Shown: one piece after another, positions 32,592 to 64,000 of the stretch
Numbering within the stretch: the stretch's first letter is position 1
Layout of the letters: every line of letters starts with the position of its first letter
Assembly (NCBI GenBank): GCA_028829895.1
Contig: CM054181.1
Coordinates: 43,144,759-43,208,758, forward strand
Source: Sinotaia quadrata
Taxonomy: Eukaryota; Mollusca; Gastropoda; Architaenioglossa; Viviparidae
Length of the DNA stretch: 64,000 nucleotides
Direction of reading: 5' to 3'
Made by a program: the position numbers and the translations under genes
The notes under the pieces: model-generated
The model's database searches: none
What the model was told of the DNA's origin: nothing
The model's input: the letters and a program-made list of their open reading frames with translations, nothing else

Positions 32592-34551
32592 TGTGACGCA
32601 GAAATTGCAAACTGTAAAAATATTAAATTTGAAATTATTTAATTTTTCTTTTCTTAATATTTAGTAGAGTTTCCCCATGATAAGAGAATTCTTTCATGAG
32701 AAAACAAGTCTTTGAAGTAACTGTCTTAGGCAGCCAGGACAAAAGAACACATGTTTATGTCGGTTAGAAGCGAACTGACTTAACCAGGGTGTGGGGGGGG
32801 GGTGGACACCTAACCAGGGGTAGATAAGCTACCAGAAACACTCTCGCATCTCTAGGCAGACAATGACGACGATACTTCTAAAGACGGGGAACGCTTTGGT
32901 CTCACAATAGAGTCGGAGACTCAAAGACAAACGAACCACTTACAGTCAGGTACACGCAGACGCGTGAGAAGGGAAGACACTTACGATTACGTAACAGAGA
33001 CGTATGACGTCAGGGAAGAGCGACCAGCGAGTAACTTCTAAGAGCTATACCGCAGGTACTAACAAGCCAGCCTTTCTGCAGACGCACTGGAGCGGCACTA
33101 TAGAACAATAGTCAGCAGAGAGTAAAGAAGTCTATCCTCAGGGCAGATTAGTACGAGAAATCTTGCGATAGTTTAAATAGTCCGACTCGGGGCTGACAGC
33201 TCATTCTGTTACAAACCAAGGAATCTCGTGTCACGTCCTTCCACGATTAGAAGCAAGCCAGATTGTCTGAGATGCTGAAGGACGCTACGCCTACGCTACG
33301 GTAACCGCTACGATAACCGCTACGGCGACGCTACCGTGAAGTCTACTGACGCCTACTGTATCGCACACAAGTGGAAGGGAATCTGAATGAAGGTAGTTTT
33401 ACCGAGGAATCCAACTCTGGCCACAAACCATTGTAAAGGGGGCGATCAGGCGAATTTACGAAGTCTTGTTTGTTGAGGGAACAAGCGCACATTGTCATGA
33501 CCAGACGACCTGGAGCGTGAGGTGTTAATCTACGTTGGTTGTCATTTACTGGACTGGAATTTTGTGATAAATTCGGGACATGTGCGAATTCGGACATTCG
33601 TGAGACTAAAGACCTGTGGTAATTCTGAACTGTCCCAGCAAGCTGTAATTTATGGATATACTTATTGGCCGGGAGCACGCAAATTATCAGGTGATCTAAA
33701 TCCTTGTTTTGTCTCGTGAAAACCTGTAAATGTTCTGTGATTTTGTTAATTCTTGTATTGTTCTTCCTGTCTTCTAATTCCTATGAATGTTGCTATAATC
33801 TTCTTTTCTTGTGTTTATAATGTGTTCTGAAGTGTGAAGGAGAAATTCTAATTTAAATCTCAAATTTCAAATTCTTGTAACCTTAATTTGTCATTCATTT
33901 TTCTTTAAATTAAGAATTACTAAATATATATTTGTTATAAGAGATAGATAGCAGGGAATACTCTTTTCTAAAATAACATGTTATTTTTTTCTTGTGAGAT
34001 CTGCGAATCTCGGATTTTGCCTATGTGAAACCATTTGAAACTTCGTAACTTAATTTGTTATCATTCTTTTATATTTTAATAAATTTTGTTAAATTTAATA
34101 ACTTGCTCACTCAATTACGTAATCTGAGGCAAATGTGTAATAGGGGACAGTGGGGGCTCGTAAAATTGACGTAAATTACGTTTTGACAAAGACAGTCGCG
34201 ACACATTTCTTAGAGCAAGTCTGTCACCTAAATAGGGGAGAAATTGTGAGGGCCTGGTAACGGCTGAGACTGAAGAATAGATTCGTTCAGTTAGGAGTCG
34301 GTTATCTGGACGGGTAACACTTGGGGTGGGAGACGTAATTAATGACGTACCCCAGGGCTTGACCTAGTCACTCCCAGACTGCAGAAGACAAAGACCCTGT
34401 CGTGGACCTAGTGTATGATTGTAGACGGATTGGAAGTGGAGTGGTAATTAATTCATATTTTAATATCATCTTCATTTAATAATCATTGACACTAGCACAT
34501 CCATTCACATAACTGGAGTCGTCTGGTAATGTCCTTGGAGTCCATTTCACA
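32592..34551 (+). repeat. 3' LTR
   Basis: 1,960 bp, matching the 5' LTR except for one T-to-G change and one extra G in the G-run near 32800, one A-to-T change near 33607 and one A-to-G change near 33716. The last change removes the start of the antisense open frame seen in the left copy, which argues that frame is not conserved. Confidence 0.93.
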
Positions 34552-34556
34552 CATAC
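34552..34556. repeat. Target site duplication, right (CATAC)
   Basis: CATAC directly after the 3' LTR, identical to 26646-26650. It confirms the element boundaries independently of the LTR alignment. Confidence 0.88.
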
Positions 34557-35817
34557 ATATACACCGTCGTTAGAGGTTGGACTAGCACTTCAAAGCCACA
34601 GACCTGTTATATATATCAAACAGTATGCAATTGATTTCATATACTAGTAAACATAAGTGAAATAAAATAAAATAAAATATACAGACAATAAATTAAATGA
34701 GAGTTTCGGTACATTTTCTAACGCAGATCTAAGTAAAATAATACGGAATACAAAGAAAGGAGAAACTTTTAGTATTTTGAGTGAGATTTTTCTTCGAATC
34801 TAGAGTGATCGGAAAGAGTTTTGTACACTAGTAGAAATATTCTCCTGGTTAGTGTTAATAAAATTCGGTTAGCGATCGTCACCGGGGCATCATGTCAAGG
34901 ATGATACTTAAAGCAGAAAGGAGGTTGTCTTAAAGAAACATCGTCGGAGTAATATTGAAAACTTACTTTGTTCGATTACTCAGAATCAGGTTTAATTCTC
35001 GCATATATTATAATATTTAAAATATATAGATTTGTTTGAAACAGAATCACAGTTCAGTCAAATTCTCGTCAGATAATGTCAGAATATAAAAGTCCATTCG
35101 TTGAATGTAGGGGACATGTATGGTCACATTACAGTAACCAATCACGATTCTAAATACAAAGTTTATTAGCCAATGATTAAAGCACAATCAAATACCTTTG
35201 AATTTGACCAAACATTTTCGAATGTAAAATTATTTCGCCAAATGATGTGAAAATATTTAAGTCCATTCGTTAAATCAGTAAGAAACACATCTGATGAATA
35301 CAATAACCAATCACGATTCTAAACACAAATTTAACAGCCAATGATTAAAGCACAAACAAATACCTATTTTACTTGATCAGACATGTTCGAATTTAAAATG
35401 ATCTATGTACATGTAAATTTGTGCTCAGTATAAATGGTAAAAAAACAGATTTTATAATGTCATTCCACACAGCCCTAAATAAGTAGTAAACAAAATATAA
35501 CAAAAACTTGGTTAAAAACTGATAAAATAAAATTGCAATGATTGAAAACAATTTGAATTTATTATTCATTTATTTCTTGGAGTTCCAAGCACCTAGTAGG
35601 CGGACCTCTTGCCCCGAATCCCTAGCTAAGGGGTGGGGAAAACCGTTCAATGCCTGTATACGAATTTTTAAAAAAACGGGCCATGATTGAAAGGATGGGG
35701 TCTTACGTTTTCATCCCTTTGCACTCCAAGTAGTACAATAAATAAAGAATCGCAACATTTTAAAAATATTAATTGCAGGTTGGCAAACGAACGAGATAGC
35801 ATGTCTTTTGTTTGGCA
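34557..35817. other. Between the LTR element and the cadherin 3' end
   Basis: Holds a diverged direct duplication: about 35083-35229 and 35251-35399 share ccaatcacgattctaaa and gccaatgattaaagcacaa blocks. A GC-richer island at 35577-35730 has ggagttccaag near its left end and gcactccaag at its right; it may be a small mobile-element remnant, unidentified. Confidence 0.5.
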
Positions 35818-36127
35818 GGTCTTTTACTTTTATTTTCCTTTGTAAAAGATCAGCGTTACTTCCGTGTTTTACTTTTATTTTCCTTTGTAAAAAATCAGCG
35901 TTATTTCCGTGTTTTACTTTTATTTTCCTTTGTAAAAGATCAGCGTTACTTCCGTGTTTTACTTTTATTTTCCTTTGTAAAAAATCAGCGTTACTTCCAT
36001 GTTTTACTTTTATTTTCCTTTGTAAAAAAATCAGCGTTATTTCCGTGTTTTACGTTTATTTTCCTTTGTAAAAGATCAGCTTTAGTTCCATTCTTTACTT
36101 TTATTTTCATTTGTAAAAGTTCAGTTT
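35818..36127 (-). repeat. 45-bp minisatellite in cadherin 3' UTR, each unit with AATAAA
   Basis: About seven units of 45 bp. On the cadherin sense strand the array begins about 20 nt after the stop codon. Each unit contains ggaaaATAAAAgtaaa (one diverged unit has an acg start), so poly(A) hexamers recur every 45 nt. The open frames across it reflect 45 being divisible by three. Confidence 0.85.
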
Positions 36128-36145
36128 GATTTCAATGCTGTTAGT

Positions 36146-62039
<25,894 letters not shown>

Positions 62040-62044
62040 CTTGA

Positions 62045-62375
62045 AAGAAGAAAAGAATGCAGTAGTATAAACGTTAGAATATGTGGAAAAAGAAGACAAG
62101 AATGGACTAACATAAATCTTAAAATAACGTAAAACAGAAAATAAGAAGCATTTAGCATGAACTTTGGAATAACGTAATGCATTGAGCATAAACTTTAAAA
62201 TAACGTAAAATGGAAGACAAAAATGCACTAGCATAAACCTATGAATAACGTAAATCAGAAGATAAGAACGCATTTAGCATGAACTTTACAAAAAAACATA
62301 AAACAGGAGACAAGAATGCATTAGCATACATCTTACAATAACGTAATTCAGAAGATAAGAATGCATTTGGCACAA
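62045..62375. repeat. ~47-bp degenerate tandem repeat, ~7 copies
   Basis: gaagacaagaatgcactagc then ataaaccttaaaataacgta; starts a few bases outside W1. Confidence 0.86.
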
Positions 62376-64000
62376 CCCTTAAAATAAAACTGGACATACA
62401 CAGTTTTAATGTCGATCCTACAGTTAATTAGGTCCTGTCGATGACAGGACCTACTTAACTTCTCAAGACGTCCAAACAAAACCGCTAGAGACAATCAGCG
62501 GTACATCATCTGATGATAATCTAATTTTGGAACGGGGAACTGCATAGGCCTAAACCTTTTACTTTGCTGCTGTTTTGAGGCTAACAATATGTTGTGCTCT
62601 GACTATAATTTGACTAGGGAACTACTGAGGTATTATTTGAGTATATGAGAGCTGATCAGAGTGCTGGTGTTGAGGACTGAGTGTGGATGATAAAACTGTT
62701 TAAAATTGTTTGCTTGTGTGTTTTTGTCTGTTGCCCTTAATAAATGTAAATAATATTCACAAACGTCTGCTGAACTTATCGTTTTGTGTATAAGGACGTG
62801 CCTTGTCCTTAATAAATGTCTACTGAGTTTATATGTACTCTGTCCTTAAAATGCAATTAGATTTTGTCAACTGGTGATGAGTTTATTTGTTTTGTGTTTG
62901 AGGAATTCCTACCAGATCTCACCCCCGTTTATCACCTGGACCAGTGTCTAGTTATTTATTAGTGTGTGTGAAGGGAAGAGAGGCTTGTATCATTATTTCT
63001 GGATGTCATAAATTTTCTCTATATTTGTATATTAATTCATACTCTGGTGACGGACTGGTACTGTTTTGGGGAAAAGTGGCCTGAGATAGTTCGGTATTGC
63101 GTGTCCCCCTCCCCCCTTGCCTTGCTCGAGCAAAGAGTTGAAGGCTGAATTTGTCTGGCTTGCACATATCATATTAGAAAAGGCAGTTCTTGCAGTATGA
63201 TCATGTGACTGTCCAGAAGAAACACATTTGAAATTAGAAATTATTTTTTAATGATACATATTGATTAGTACAAATTTAATAATAGTATTTTATTTCTAAA
63301 TTTGTGCTAATAACATCCAGCATACATGAATAAAACACACGCACTTGTATAAACTTTGTTTCGAGTAAAATACACGAAATGTAAATGTTTCAAATGAATG
63401 ATTGTATTTATGTTTAATGTGTGAATATATGTATGCATATAAATGCATGTTTGTATGAATGCATAATGCATGTATGCAGAATGGATATTTATATCTACGC
63501 GTGTGTAATGCACATATGTAGAATATATGCTTGTATGCATTATGTGTAATGCAGGTATGTAAAATATTATAAATATTATCCATTTCCTGTTTACGCTCTC
63601 TGCACGTTACAAGAGATGCGAACCACTATATTACATTATATTACAATGGAAACAACCATCAGTTCCGTAATTAATAAAATCACTTTAAATATTAAAATTA
63701 AAATACTAATTAGTTGAGGAGGAACAAATTCAGTTTAGCATCGTCTCTTTTTGTTATAATATTTTTAGTATAATGTTGAATATATTATCTGAAAGTGTTT
63801 TAATATTTATCAAAAGTAAGTTATGCAGATAAAGATCTATGAAGATATTATTTAGAAAAATAAATTGTATCCCTCACCTCTTTATCACTTCAAGTCTCGT
63901 TTATTCTGTTTGATTTTCTTTTATTTATATATTGTACATACACACACACAAACACATAGATACAAACAAAGTACACACAACACATACACCCCACAAACAT
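62376..64000. other. Intron upstream of W1, to window end
   Basis: AT-rich with TATGTATGCATA-type low complexity at 63420-63560. I looked for the missing D-x-N-D-N exon on the minus strand and did not find it, so it lies beyond 64000. Confidence 0.55.

Larger units (their letters stand above)
26651..34551 (+). mobile_element. Ty3/Gypsy-like LTR retrotransposon, young, RT/RNase H-less (non-autonomous)
   Basis: 7,901 bp. Long direct repeats at both ends, 5'-TGTGA...TCACA-3' termini, target duplication CATAC on both sides, a primer-binding-site candidate 4 nt inside the left LTR and a purine tract abutting the right LTR. The two LTRs differ by three substitutions and one single-base insertion, so insertion is recent. 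The interior (28610-32591, 3,982 bp) has one ORF with Gag, CCHC, protease and an integrase N-terminal remnant in the gypsy style. No reverse transcriptase or RNase H is present, so mobility would need enzymes from another element (inference). It lies between the 3' ends of the two genes and interrupts neither. Confidence 0.93.

Overview
The window looks like intron-rich, AT-rich animal nuclear DNA. Both multi-exon genes belong to metazoan-type families (a MANSC-domain membrane protein and a large cadherin). A Ty3/Gypsy-type LTR retrotransposon lies between them, and microsatellites and minisatellites are unusually dense. The mix fits a lophotrochozoan, most likely a mollusc. That placement is inference; no marker in the window fixes the species.

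Layout. Positions 1-12,784 hold no gene I can support. They are a patchwork of minisatellites, including 5 copies of an 81-bp unit at 5.5 kb and about 22 copies of an 82/83-bp unit at 9.2-11.1 kb. From 12,785 to 20,389 (+) is a complete three-exon gene. Joined, it gives 447 aa: signal peptide, eight-cysteine MANSC-like domain, Ser/Thr/Asn-rich stalk, one membrane span and a 26-residue tail. Positions 20,390-26,645 are non-coding.

From 26,651 to 34,551 is a 7.9-kb LTR retrotransposon. It has a 5-bp target duplication, LTRs of 1,959 and 1,960 bp that differ at only four places, a primer-binding-site candidate, a polypurine tract and one 1,113-codon ORF. The ORF carries Gag, a CCHC knuckle, an aspartic protease and a degenerate integrase N-terminus. 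Reverse transcriptase and RNase H are absent, and about 390 C-terminal residues match nothing I recognise.

From 36,146 to 62,039 (-) are the last 21 exons of a cadherin gene whose 5' end lies beyond the window. Every junction keeps phase, giving 1,066 residues plus stop: seven cadherin repeats (the first partial), a membrane-proximal region, one membrane span and a 315-residue acidic tail with a PP1-type docking motif and a PDZ-type C-terminus. A five-exon cassette of about 206, 118, 53, 76 and 123 nt occurs three times in tandem with the same phases, so the ectodomain grew by duplication of a two-repeat unit. The cadherin introns are full of minisatellites, several of which touch or supply splice and polyadenylation signals.

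The two genes converge, and the retrotransposon sits between their 3' ends. I see no sign that they act in one pathway. I see no RNA gene, CRISPR array or prokaryotic feature. All coordinates and counts were read by eye.
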